Assembly: GCA_025358395.1 (NCBI GenBank)
Contig: JANYJT010000160.1
Coordinates: 1-15,515, forward strand
DNA from: Bacteroidia bacterium
GTDB taxonomy: Bacteria > Bacteroidota > Bacteroidia > Bacteroidales > Prolixibacteraceae
Length of the DNA: 15,515 bases
Reading direction: 5' to 3'
The stretch's first letter is position 1. Every line of letters starts with the position of its first letter. The notes under the pieces were generated by a model. It was not told the DNA's origin and did not search any database. It saw only the letters and a list, made by a program, of their open reading frames with translations. Made by a program: the position numbers and the translations under genes. Below, piece after piece: positions 7,346 through 14,508 of this stretch.

Positions 7346-8584
7346 TTACTTCTCCGCAAGAAGCTGATCTATTAATTCATTAAATTCTTTCTTGAACTCT
7401 TCATAGAATTTTCCTGTTGCCGGACCATTAAAGCCCGAATGGACCTTGCGGACATTGCCCTTTTTATCAATAAAGATGGTGGTTGGGAATGACGCAATGC
7501 CATTTAAGGCAGGCAATGCCTTGGAAGCATTGGCCGTACCGGCCTGACCGGCAAACAAGATTTCGTATTGAATATCCAGACGTCTTTTCAGACTGGTCAG
7601 CGATTTTTTGGCCGACTCAAATTCATTTTTACGTTCGAATCCCAGCCCGATGATTTCTACTCCACGTTGCTTGTTTTCCTTGTACCAGCCTGCAAGAAAG
7701 GCATTCTCATCCAGACAATTGGGACACCAGCTACCCAATATTGTGACCACCACTACTTTCCCTTTGTATTTTGAATCGCTGAGAGCCACTTGCTCTCCTT
7801 CCAGGTTGGGGAAAGTAAAATCGATTGTAGTGTACCCCTCTTTGAGATAAGTAACTGTGTAGGCATCAGGCAATGCAGCCCCTTTATTACGTTTGCCTGT
7901 TATCTCAGTCGCTTTTCTTGGCGTGACGAACTCGCCTTTAAAAGTACTGTCGGAAGTGAATTCGCCTTTTACCAAATATGGGGTTGAACCGCCAAAAGCG
8001 GACAGTTGAAACTCTTTTCCCTGAACTGCGCCTTCCAGAAAGCGGTAATCGCCGGTGGTTGTCAGGATGGAGCCGTTGAGAATAGCCCCCTTCTGCTCAA
8101 AATTGCCCACAGTTTTATCAGCATTTTCTCCACTTCCTATCGCAATATCCCAAGTTCCGTTCATGGAGATTGCCGGTTTTTCAGAGCTCTCCGGAAATCT
8201 CGGGGCATTGCCATAACCGGCTGTGAATGGTATTCCACCATCTGCCTTATCGCTTGCAAGCTTAACGAACCTTCCCGAAAGTTGATCCTCTCCTATCTTT
8301 GCCTTTAAAACCGCATCATACAGATCTATCGGAATAAAGACCGAATCATTTCGATAGGAAACGGTTTTAAGCGGAAATTTGTCGGTCCCATTTACCAGAA
8401 AGACAGTTGTCGTTTCAAGTGATTGACCGGTAACTTCGAAAAGAAATGGAATTTCATGGTCTGACAGGGTGAAAACACCTCTCCAGGATCCTTCTTTCAA
8501 GGTTTTAGAAGATGATCCGCAGGCTGCAAGTAATATCGCAACAACCAGGATTAATAAAATCTTCGTCCAGCTAAATTTGTTCAT
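7346..8584 (-). CDS. TlpA/ResA-like thioredoxin-fold lipoprotein
   Basis: A 412-residue predicted lipoprotein: hydrophobic segment 7-20, lipobox LAA-C22. Residues about 30-245 form a beta-rich region of unknown fold with two GxW-type starts (GSWRGVF at 32-38, GTWDIAI at 143-149) and repeated GxF/GEF strands. The C-terminal region (about 255-412) is a TlpA/ResA/AhpC-TSA thioredoxin domain with the redox pair WCPNC (Cys287, Cys290) and the cis-Pro motif FPTTIFIDKKGNV. Such proteins reduce disulfides, for example in cytochrome c maturation, or act in stress responses; the exact target is not visible. It is divergent from two other thiol-redox genes, which suggests a shared theme. No exact promoter box was found upstream. 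Confidence 0.88.
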   Translation of the reverse strand: MNKFSWTKILLILVVAILLAACGSSSKTLKEGSWRGVFTLSDHEIPFLFEVTGQSLETTTVFLVNGTDKFPLKTVSYRNDSVFIPIDLYDAVLKAKIGEDQLSGRFVKLASDKADGGIPFTAGYGNAPRFPESSEKPAISMNGTWDIAIGSGENADKTVGNFEQKGAILNGSILTTTGDYRFLEGAVQGKEFQLSAFGGSTPYLVKGEFTSDSTFKGEFVTPRKATEITGKRNKGAALPDAYTVTYLKEGYTTIDFTFPNLEGEQVALSDSKYKGKVVVVTILGSWCPNCLDENAFLAGWYKENKQRGVEIIGLGFERKNEFESAKKSLTSLKRRLDIQYEILFAGQAGTANASKALPALNGIASFPTTIFIDKKGNVRKVHSGFNGPATGKFYEEFKKEFNELIDQLLAEK

Positions 8585-8746
8585 TACAGGATATTTTTAT
8601 TTGCTAAAAATAGTAATAAGAAAAAGAATACTGTATTGTTGCCATGGAACAAAAGAAAAACTGTATGTACAAATCGGTAAAGTATGAGCATGGAAGCAAT
8701 TAAGACTCCCAATCCTGAGCGGGTAAAGATCATGCATTAAAATATT

Positions 8747-8786
8747 AGTGATATCAATACGATTTAAGTGATATTATAGCGATTTA
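8747..8786. repeat. Imperfect 20-bp tandem direct repeat upstream of the DUF6132-like promoter
   Basis: Unit 1 (8747-8766) and unit 2 (8767-8786) share AGTGATAT at the left and CGATTTA at the right and agree at 16 of 20 positions. Unit 1 also contains the palindrome TGATATCA (8749-8756). The repeats end 15 bases before the -7 box, so unit 2 occupies the -33 region. A 20-bp period places two sites on the same DNA face, as expected for a regulator site; the regulator is unknown. Confidence 0.5.
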
Positions 8787-8801
8787 TTTATTTTTGTTTC
8801 T

Positions 8802-8809
8802 TATCTTTG
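8802..8809 (+). promoter_or_regulatory. Bacteroidota -7 promoter box for the DUF6132-like/thioredoxin operon
   Basis: TATCTTTG is an exact match to TAnnTTTG, 23 bp before ATG8833. No TTTG is present at the expected -33 spacing; that position lies in the direct repeat instead, so activator dependence is possible (inference). Confidence 0.6.
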
Positions 8810-8832
8810 CTGCATAAATTCAAAGACAACTA

Positions 8833-9078
8833 ATGGAAAATAGCTGCAGCGCCAATCCGAAACCAAAAACAACCAGGGAATTCATTACATCATGGTATTT
8901 TTGGAAACCATTTCTCGCCATATCAATAGGTGGATTAGCAGGATTCCTTTATTATTTTTATATTGGCTGTTCTTCCGGAACATGCGCAATTACCAGCAAC
9001 CCCTACAAAAGTTCCCTGATGGGCGCATTTATCGGATGGTTTTCTGTAAGCAGCCCATGCAGCAGGGGTAAATGTTAA
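8833..9078 (+). CDS. Small DUF6132-like membrane protein with two CSxGxC motifs
   Basis: An 81-residue protein with a Lys-rich N-terminus and one clear membrane helix (about 26-45, FLAISIGGLAGFLYYFYIG) followed by CSSGTCAITSNPYKSSLMG and a second hydrophobic segment (about 62-74). The GC-SSGTC-ITSNPY pattern matches small Bacteroidota proteins annotated as DUF6132, whose function is unknown. Cysteines sit at 5, 46, 51, 76 and 81. C46-S-S-G-T-C51 and C76-S-R-G-K-C81 have the same CSxGxC form, and the second ends the protein. The start ATG8833 is the first in frame after the -7 box. Thioredoxin follows 30 bp downstream, so a thiol or sulfur-related membrane role is plausible but inferred. Confidence 0.8.
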   Translation: MENSCSANPKPKTTREFITSWYFWKPFLAISIGGLAGFLYYFYIGCSSGTCAITSNPYKSSLMGAFIGWFSVSSPCSRGKC

Positions 9079-9108
9079 ATAAAGGCAGAAAAATTAAAAT
9101 TATTCGAT

Positions 9109-9567
9109 ATGAAAAAATCCATTCTTACTCTTTCCTTAGCTCTGACCATATTTTTGAGTAACTGTTATGCGGGGAATCCTGTCAAAACAAGTGTAATAAC
9201 CGATCCCGGTTCTGTAATTCCCATGACAAATATTGTCTTTAAGCAGAAAGTCTTCAATTACGAAATCAATAAAAGTTGGAAATTCGAAGGCAATCTGCCT
9301 GTAATCATTGACTTTTATGCTACATGGTGCGGTCCTTGCCGGCAGCTGTCACCCATCATTGAAGAGCTGGCAAAAAAATACAACGGAAAAATCATCGTTT
9401 ACAAAGTCGATACTGATCAGGAATCTCAGCTTGCTCAAAGTATGGGGATCCAAAATCTGCCGACGTTGCTTTTCATTCCGGTAAAAGGACAGCCCCAATC
9501 TTCCGTAGGTTTGGTTCCCAAAGAGACAGTAGAGAAAGCCATTCGCGAAGTACTGTTGGTTAAATAA
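9109..9567 (+). CDS. Exported thioredoxin
   Basis: A 152-residue protein with an N-terminal signal sequence (hydrophobic core about 5-17, then SNCYAG) and a classical thioredoxin domain from about 50 to 152. The active site is ATWCGPCRQLSPI (Cys74, Cys77). The expected KVDTDQE strand and the cis-Pro motif NLPTLLF (Pro118) are both present. WCGPC is the reducing thioredoxin type rather than the DsbA type. Export makes it a likely periplasmic disulfide reductase; the LSNC sequence could alternatively be a non-standard lipobox (Cys19). It lies 30 bp after the DUF6132-like gene and is followed by a strong terminator, so the two probably form one transcription unit. The exact substrate is unknown. 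Confidence 0.92.
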   Translation: MKKSILTLSLALTIFLSNCYAGNPVKTSVITDPGSVIPMTNIVFKQKVFNYEINKSWKFEGNLPVIIDFYATWCGPCRQLSPIIEELAKKYNGKIIVYKVDTDQESQLAQSMGIQNLPTLLFIPVKGQPQSSVGLVPKETVEKAIREVLLVK

Positions 9568-9575
9568 TAATTTCC

Positions 9576-9632
9576 GGGCACATAAATAAAAATACCCGCT
9601 GAAAATCAGCGGGTATTTTTATTCATGTGCCC
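9576..9632. terminator. Two-way terminator in a 27-bp inverted repeat overlapping the tRNA-Leu 3' end
   Basis: The left arm 9576-9602 and right arm 9606-9632 complement at 26 of 27 positions (mismatch A9584/C9624) around an AAA loop. The core stem ACCCGCTGA/TCAGCGGGT is followed by ATTTTTATT on both strands. It therefore fits a rho-independent terminator for the thioredoxin gene (+) and for the tRNA (-). The outermost bases GGGCACAT/ATGTGCCC include the tRNA acceptor 3' strand. Confidence 0.9.
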
Positions 9633-9711
9633 AGAACAAGACTCGAACTTGCACAAGCTTGCGCTCACTAGTCCCTGAAACTAGCGTGTCTACCAATTTC
9701 ACCATCTGGGC
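9628..9711 (-). tRNA. tRNA-Leu (anticodon CAG)
   Basis: Read on the minus strand this is an 84-base class II tRNA. The acceptor stem is GCCCAGA paired with TCTGGGC, followed by discriminator A (complement of 9628). The anticodon stem CTAGT/ACTAG encloses loop TTCAGGG, so the anticodon is CAG and reads CUG leucine codons. A long variable arm (with AGC-GCAA-GCT) and the T arm (GCAAG-TTCGAGT-CTTGT) are present. CCA is not encoded and must be added by the CCA enzyme. The D loop contains AAATTGGTAGA. Confidence 0.96.
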
Positions 9712-9724
9712 GTGAATGGAGGTG

Positions 9725-9732
9725 CAAATATA
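9725..9732 (-). promoter_or_regulatory. -7 promoter box for tRNA-Leu
   Basis: On the minus strand TATATTTG matches TAnnTTTG exactly, 13 bp upstream of the tRNA 5' end, giving a very short leader. No clear TTTG lies at -33; that region is A/T-rich and reaches the left arm of the next inverted repeat. Confidence 0.55.
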
Positions 9733-9750
9733 TACTTTTCATTTAAAAAA

Positions 9751-9848
9751 GATATAAGACATGAGACTTAAGACATAAGAATTTAAAAAAATCTTAACCA
9801 ACACAAAGAATAAAAATTCAAGTGCACTTAGGTCTCATGTCTTATATC
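9751..9848. repeat. 22-bp inverted repeat downstream of the DPP IV gene
   Basis: The left arm 9751-9772 (GATATAAGACATGAGACTTA plus AG) and right arm 9827-9848 complement with one mismatch, around a 54-base AT-rich spacer. Shorter related words (AAGACATAAG at 9770-9779; CATGTCTCAT at 9850-9859) flank the arms, so the unit looks like a repeat built of ATAAGACATGAGAC-type words. The last word contains the DPP IV stop codon (TCA on +, 9856-9858). It may act as the 3' hairpin of the DPP IV transcript. Confidence 0.7.
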
Positions 9849-9855
9849 CCATGTC

Positions 9856-12048
9856 TCATTTCAAGTTTTCTTTCAGAAATTCATCAAACATTGTATAGAG
9901 GTGCCTGGTAGTATTTCCGCCTCGTATACCGTGGTTGCGGTTGTTATACGACATCATCCTGAACTGCACACCTGCCTGCACCATCGCTTCAGCAAATTCT
10001 ATCGTATTCTGGTAATGGACATTATCATCCGCCGTACCGGCTACCAGCAAAAGCTTCCCTTTAATACCTGAAGCCAAAGCAATTGGCGAATTTTTATTAT
10101 ACCCATCCGGATTCTGGCCAGGCAGACCCATATATCGTTCCGTATAAACCGTATCATAAAAATAATGGCTGATTACCGGCGCTACCGCGATGGCTGCACG
10201 GATCAGATCACCGCCTTTGCAAAGTGTCATTGAAGAGATAAAACCACCATAACTCCATCCCCATATCCCGATTTTACCTGCATCCACATAACTTTGTTTG
10301 GATAGATATTTGGCTGCCTCTACCTGATCATTTGATTCCAGATTTCCCAGTTGGCCATAAGTACATTTGCGGAACTCCTCCCCTCTCGCGCCTGTTCCCC
10401 GCGGGTCAACACAAACCATCAGATAACCCTGCTGAGCGATGTAGGTATCCCAGCTAACCGAGAAAACATCCAGCACCTGTTGTGAGTTTGGTCCGCTGTA
10501 CTGCGTCATCAAGACAGGATATTTAGTGGCCGGATCGAACGGCACAGGTTTGATCATCCAGCCATTCAGCTCTATGCCTTCAGAGGTGGTGAATTTGAAA
10601 AAATCCTTCCGGGGAAGCCTCATTTTAGACAATTTCGCAATTAATACGGCATTGTCCTCGAGTACCCTGATCTCATTCCCTGAAATATCGTGCAACGTCA
10701 CCAGATTGGGTGTAGAAACATTGCTGAAAGTGTTGACATAGTATTTGAACCCTTTGCTGAAATCGGCATTGTTGGTCCCGGCCAGAGTTGTCAATTGGAT
10801 CTTTTTCTTCTTGTCGAGCGAGATGCCATAGACCTCTTTCTGCATGGGAACCACGGCAGCTGCCTGATAATAGAAGATTTTCTTTACCTGATCGAATCCG
10901 TAGAATTTGATCACATCAAAACTCCCTTCCGTAAGTTGTTTAACCTTCACGCCGTTTAAATCATAGAGATAAAGATGTTTGTATCCATTCTGTTCACTGA
11001 GAACCACGAAGCTTTTGTTGTCCTCCAGAAAGGTGAAATTGTCCAGAAAATCTGTTTCGATGTACCGGCTGTTTTTCTCAGTGTAAATCAGACGACTGTC
11101 GCCGGTGTTTGGATTGGCAAACAGCAGTTCCAGTTTGTTTTGTAGCCTGTTCATACGAAATAGGCCCAAATCTGATCCATTGAAAGTCCAGGCAATTTTT
11201 GGCAGATAGTTATCCGTTTCTTTGCCTGTATCCATTTGAATAGTATGTCCGCTTTTGATATCATAAACCCAAATCTGAACAATCGAGTTTTTCTCTCCTG
11301 CCTTGGGATATTTAAAGCTGTACTCACCCGGATAGATTTTGTTCTCTTTGTGCTCGGGTGCAAGGCCTTTGTACATCGGCATATGGTAAATCGGAACCTG
11401 CTCTTCGTTGAATTTCATAAAGGCCAGCTGTTTGCTGTCGGGCGACCACTCAAATCCCCTGTTAAACTCAAACTCCTCCTCGTAGACCCAGTCGGGCGCA
11501 CCGTTGATAATTTTGTTGAACTCGCCGTCGTTTGTGATTTGACGCTCTGTTCCAAAACGGAGGCTCTTTACAAAAATGTTGTTTTTTCGAACAAACGCGA
11601 TCCGCTCCCCATCCGGGGAAAAGGTTGCCAACTGTTGCTCGCCTCCGTTTGAAAGCCTCGAAAGTTGCTTTGTCACGAAGTTGTAAACGAAATAGTTTGC
11701 CGTAAATGACCTTCTGTAGATGGGCACACGGTCGGTCATGAGCAGCACTTTGCTTTCGTCACTGCTAAACTGGTAATCTGAAATCGATTTCAAAGAGTCA
11801 TTTTTTAGTGCTGCAATGTCGAGTACCAATGCCACCTTTTCTCCAGTCTTAAAACTGTATTTGACAATCTCTTTTCCCATGTTTTCGAGGGCGGTGTAGT
11901 TCAGACCATCATTTGTGGAAGCCAGACCAATGACCGATTTCTGACTGTATGTCCTTTTAATAACGACATCATCAAGTGTTAGCTGTTGGGCATTCAGGCT
12001 AAAAGCTGCCAGTAAAAAGTGCAAGAAAAAAGTGTATCTTTTTAGCAT
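9856..12048 (-). CDS. Dipeptidyl peptidase IV (S9B family), secreted
   Basis: A 730-residue exported serine peptidase that releases X-Pro or X-Ala dipeptides from peptide N-termini. The signal peptide covers about 1-20 (FFLHFLLAAFSLNAQ). The beta-propeller holds the family motif DWVYEEEF; Glu190 and Glu191 match the human pair Glu205/Glu206 that grips the substrate amino group. The hydrolase domain has Ser599 in GWSYGG, Asp674 in GTADDNVHYQN (with the conserved Asn two residues on) and His706 in NRNHGI. Spacings of 75 and 32 residues agree well with human DPP IV (S630, D708, H740). The length is that of a full enzyme. It probably cooperates with the prolyl oligopeptidase in the window in degrading Pro-rich peptides. 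The gene stands alone; its promoter is not evident. Confidence 0.96.
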   Translation of the reverse strand: MLKRYTFFLHFLLAAFSLNAQQLTLDDVVIKRTYSQKSVIGLASTNDGLNYTALENMGKEIVKYSFKTGEKVALVLDIAALKNDSLKSISDYQFSSDESKVLLMTDRVPIYRRSFTANYFVYNFVTKQLSRLSNGGEQQLATFSPDGERIAFVRKNNIFVKSLRFGTERQITNDGEFNKIINGAPDWVYEEEFEFNRGFEWSPDSKQLAFMKFNEEQVPIYHMPMYKGLAPEHKENKIYPGEYSFKYPKAGEKNSIVQIWVYDIKSGHTIQMDTGKETDNYLPKIAWTFNGSDLGLFRMNRLQNKLELLFANPNTGDSRLIYTEKNSRYIETDFLDNFTFLEDNKSFVVLSEQNGYKHLYLYDLNGVKVKQLTEGSFDVIKFYGFDQVKKIFYYQAAAVVPMQKEVYGISLDKKKKIQLTTLAGTNNADFSKGFKYYVNTFSNVSTPNLVTLHDISGNEIRVLEDNAVLIAKLSKMRLPRKDFFKFTTSEGIELNGWMIKPVPFDPATKYPVLMTQYSGPNSQQVLDVFSVSWDTYIAQQGYLMVCVDPRGTGARGEEFRKCTYGQLGNLESNDQVEAAKYLSKQSYVDAGKIGIWGWSYGGFISSMTLCKGGDLIRAAIAVAPVISHYFYDTVYTERYMGLPGQNPDGYNKNSPIALASGIKGKLLLVAGTADDNVHYQNTIEFAEAMVQAGVQFRMMSYNNRNHGIRGGNTTRHLYTMFDEFLKENLK

Positions 12049-12085
12049 ATAATTGATTATTAATAATTTATATTCATGTAATCAG

Positions 12086-12343
12086 GCAGTTTGCTTCGTC
12101 GTGCCTCCTCGCAATGACGGTGCATTATTGATTATTAGTGAGCTACATTTATGAACATTAGCGAGAATGCAACGGGCTGCTTCGTCGTGCCTCCTTGCAA
12201 TAACAGTGATCTATTCAGTACCTATTGTACGCGATGGTCACATCAGCCAACAAATGTTCATTAAACGCACCGTCATTGCGAGCGCAGCGAAGCAAACTGC
12301 TCAAATCGCACAAATCACTAAGAGGAACAGCGAAGCAACCTGC
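12086..12343. repeat. Cluster of four dispersed repeat copies (cgtcattgcgag...cgaagcaa type)
   Basis: Copies 1 (12086-12122) and 2 (12176-12208) point one way and share TGCTTCGTCGTGCCTCCT exactly. Copies 3 (12268-12300) and 4 (degraded, 12320-12343) point the other way. Copy 3 matches the reverse complement of copy 1 over CACCGTCATTGCGAG and CGAAGCAAACTGC with a 4-base gap between. The opposite orientation lets RNA fold into long hairpins. The motif resembles the cgtcattgcgag...cgaagcaa repeats found between genes in many bacteria. No transposase is present. Confidence 0.75.
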
Positions 12344-12473
12344 TACATCCGCACCAATTTTCATCTCACCCCCCAAAAATAGAAAATATTCCCTCCGGAA
12401 CGGAGTGAATTCATGGTAATGAGCAAAAAAACGGCCCATCATAAAATCTTTCCATCACAAAGATCGAAATAGA

Positions 12474-12505
12474 TTTGACGAAACGACGGAAGTTCGCTAA
12501 TTTTG
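12474..12505 (+). promoter_or_regulatory. Promoter of thrS-infC-rpmI-rplT
   Basis: TTTG (12474-12477) and TAATTTTG (12498-12505) are separated by 20 bases and match the Bacteroidota TTTG / TAnnTTTG consensus exactly. The box ends about 15-20 bp before thrS, so the leader would be very short, leaving no room for a T-box or other large leader structure. Confidence 0.85.
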
Positions 12506-12526
12506 CACCTTCATAAAAAAATGACG

Positions 12527-14476
12527 ATGATTAAGATAACACTGCCCGATAACTCTGTCAGAGAGTTTGATGCCGGAGTCAACGGATTGGAGATTGCCGA
12601 AGCGATCAGCAGAAATCTGGCCAAAGAGGTACTTTCAATTACTGTCAACGGCGAAGTTCGTGACCTGATGCGTCCTATCAACGCGGATGCATCCATCAAA
12701 CTGCATACCTGGGATGACAAAGAGGGCCGCGATACGTTCTGGCACTCCTCTGCCCACATCATGGCCGAAGCCATCGAAGCATACCTTCCGGGTACCAAAT
12801 TCGGCATCGGACCATCCATCGACAATGGCTTTTACTACGACATAGATCTGCCTGAAGGTCAGACATTAACAGAGAAAGACCTCACAGAAATCGAGAAAAA
12901 AATGATGGAGCTGGCGCGTACCAAATCCGACATCATCAGATCTGAAATTTCCAAAGAGGATGCACTGAAGTTATTCGCAGCGAAGGGCGATCCGTACAAA
13001 CAAGAGTTGATTTCGGAACTCACTGACGGAACCATCACCTTATACCAGCAAGGTAACTTTACGGATCTTTGCCGCGGACCACACCTTCCAAATACCGGAT
13101 ACATCAAGGCATTGAAGCTGACAAGTATTGCGGGCGCTTACTGGCGTGGAAGTGAGAAGAACAAGATGCTGACCCGTGTTTATGGGATCACTTTTCCAAA
13201 ACAAAAGCTGCTCGATGAGTATATTGTTTTGATGGAAGAGGCCAAAAAACGCGACCACCGCAAGATTGGCAAGGAGATGGAGCTGTTCATGATCTCTCAG
13301 GAAGTTGGTCAGGGGCTCCCGATGTGGCTGCCCAAGGGTGCCATGCTTCGTGAGCAGCTTGAAAAATTTCTCAAAACAGTTCAAAAGAAATTCGGCTATG
13401 ATCAGGTAATCACTCCCCACATCGGCGATGTGAAACTCTACAAAAAATCGGGCCACTACGAGAAATATGGCAAGGATTCATTTCAGATGATCAAGACTCC
13501 GACCGAAGGGGAAGAATACCTGCTGAAACCGATGAACTGCCCGCATCACTGCGAAATTTTCCGTTTCAAACCCAGATCATACAAAGACCTTCCGGTTAGG
13601 CTTGCTGAATTCGGAACCGTCTACCGATACGAACAGAGCGGCGAACTCCATGGTCTGACCCGCGTTCGCGGATTTACACAGGATGACGCGCACATCTTTT
13701 GCAGACCGGATCAGCTGAAAGAGGAATTTTTGAAGGTGATAGATATTATCTTCATCATCTTCAAGGCATTGAATTTTGAGAATTATACCGCACAGATTTC
13801 CTTGCGTGATCCTTCCAATAAGGAAAAATACATTGGATCGGACGAAAACTGGGAAAAGGCGGAAAGTGCCATCATCGAGGCTTGTGCTGAGAAAGGATTG
13901 AACACCGTTACTGAACTGGGCGAAGCCGCATTCTATGGTCCAAAGTTGGACTTCATGGTAAAGGATGCCATTGGCAGAAGCTGGCAGCTGGGAACCATCC
14001 AGGTGGATTACAACCTGCCCGAACGTTTTGATCTGGAGTACATCGGAGCCGACGACAAGCGTCACCGTCCTGTCATGATTCACCGCGCACCTTTCGGATC
14101 AATGGAACGCTTCTGCGCCGTGCTGATCGAACACACGGCGGGAAAATTTCCGATCTGGCTCACTCCCGACCAGGTTGTCGTTCTCCCTATCAGCGAAAAG
14201 TACAACGATTATGCGCAAAAAGTTTCAGATTATCTAAATAATTCCGATATTCGCACCGTCGTTGACGACCGTAACGAAAAGATTGGCAGGAAAATCCGTG
14301 ACAACGAGATGAAACGTATTCCTTATCTGCTCATCGTCGGCGAAAAAGAGAACGAAACTGAAACAGTAGCCGTTCGTCGTCAGGGCGAAGGCGATCAGGG
14401 TACAGCGTCATTGATTGAGTTTAAGGAGATGATCCAAAAAGAGGTCAGATCCATACTCGCGGAATTATACAATTAG
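12527..14476 (+). CDS. thrS: Threonyl-tRNA synthetase
   Basis: A 649-residue cytoplasmic enzyme that charges tRNA-Thr and edits mischarged Ser-tRNA. The N-terminal TGS domain (1-60) starts [20 protein letters not shown]. The editing domain carries HSSAH (His73, His77) and CRGPH (Cys182, His186), at the same numbers as in E. coli ThrS. The class II core holds the zinc ligands Cys338 (MNCPHH), His389 (DDAHIF) and His519 ([13 protein letters not shown], also motif 3), and motif 2 around [11 protein letters not shown]...[10 protein letters not shown]. The C-terminal anticodon-binding domain follows (from about 545, [11 protein letters not shown]). I chose ATG12527 because it reproduces the E. coli numbering; ATG12521 two codons earlier is equally possible. 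It is the first gene of the operon, with a typical promoter. Confidence 0.98.
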   Translation: MIKITLPDNSVREFDAGVNGLEIAEAISRNLAKEVLSITVNGEVRDLMRPINADASIKLHTWDDKEGRDTFWHSSAHIMAEAIEAYLPGTKFGIGPSIDNGFYYDIDLPEGQTLTEKDLTEIEKKMMELARTKSDIIRSEISKEDALKLFAAKGDPYKQELISELTDGTITLYQQGNFTDLCRGPHLPNTGYIKALKLTSIAGAYWRGSEKNKMLTRVYGITFPKQKLLDEYIVLMEEAKKRDHRKIGKEMELFMISQEVGQGLPMWLPKGAMLREQLEKFLKTVQKKFGYDQVITPHIGDVKLYKKSGHYEKYGKDSFQMIKTPTEGEEYLLKPMNCPHHCEIFRFKPRSYKDLPVRLAEFGTVYRYEQSGELHGLTRVRGFTQDDAHIFCRPDQLKEEFLKVIDIIFIIFKALNFENYTAQISLRDPSNKEKYIGSDENWEKAESAIIEACAEKGLNTVTELGEAAFYGPKLDFMVKDAIGRSWQLGTIQVDYNLPERFDLEYIGADDKRHRPVMIHRAPFGSMERFCAVLIEHTAGKFPIWLTPDQVVVLPISEKYNDYAQKVSDYLNNSDIRTVVDDRNEKIGRKIRDNEMKRIPYLLIVGEKENETETVAVRRQGEGDQGTASLIEFKEMIQKEVRSILAELYN

Positions 14477-14494
14477 TCTGTATTAACTTAAAAT

Positions 14495-14500
14495 AGGAGG
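14495..14500 (+). promoter_or_regulatory. Strong Shine-Dalgarno sequence for infC
   Basis: AGGAGG, 8 bases before the ATA at 14509. Genes in this window generally lack Shine-Dalgarno sequences, as is usual in this phylum, so this one stands out and decides the start of infC. Confidence 0.8.
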
Positions 14501-14508
14501 ATAAAGCC

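Larger units (their letters stand above)
8585..8832. other. Divergent intergenic region of the redox cluster
   Basis: A 248-bp AT-rich region serving the TlpA-like gene (-) and the DUF6132-like gene (+). The right half contains a 20-bp tandem repeat and a -7 box (listed separately). In the left half I see no gene, terminator or exact promoter box. Confidence 0.5.
12049..12526. other. Non-coding region between DPP IV and thrS
   Basis: About 470 bp lie between the divergent DPP IV and thrS genes. The centre is filled by dispersed repeats and the right end has the thrS promoter (both listed separately). Between them, CTCCG-GAA-CGGAG (12393-12405) could form a small hairpin. Short open frames across the repeats on both strands look like chance readings; none has family resemblance or a convincing start. 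Confidence 0.6.

Noticed and set aside
7568..8308. Plus-strand open frames opposite the TlpA-like gene
   Set aside because: They are shadows of a well-supported minus-strand gene with signal, lipobox and redox motif.
9576..9632. Phage or integrative-element attachment site at the tRNA-Leu 3' end
   Set aside because: The copy of the tRNA end is inverted, only 8 bases beyond the terminator core, and no integrase gene or direct repeat is present.
12086..12343. CRISPR array
   Set aside because: The repeats differ in orientation and sequence, spacing is irregular, and no cas gene is present.
12167..12442. Short open frames on both strands in the thrS upstream region
   Set aside because: They run through the dispersed repeats, overlap each other and have no family resemblance or credible start.
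12509..12526. T-box or other amino-acid-sensing leader before thrS
   Set aside because: The promoter leaves only about 10-15 bases of leader, too short for such a structure.
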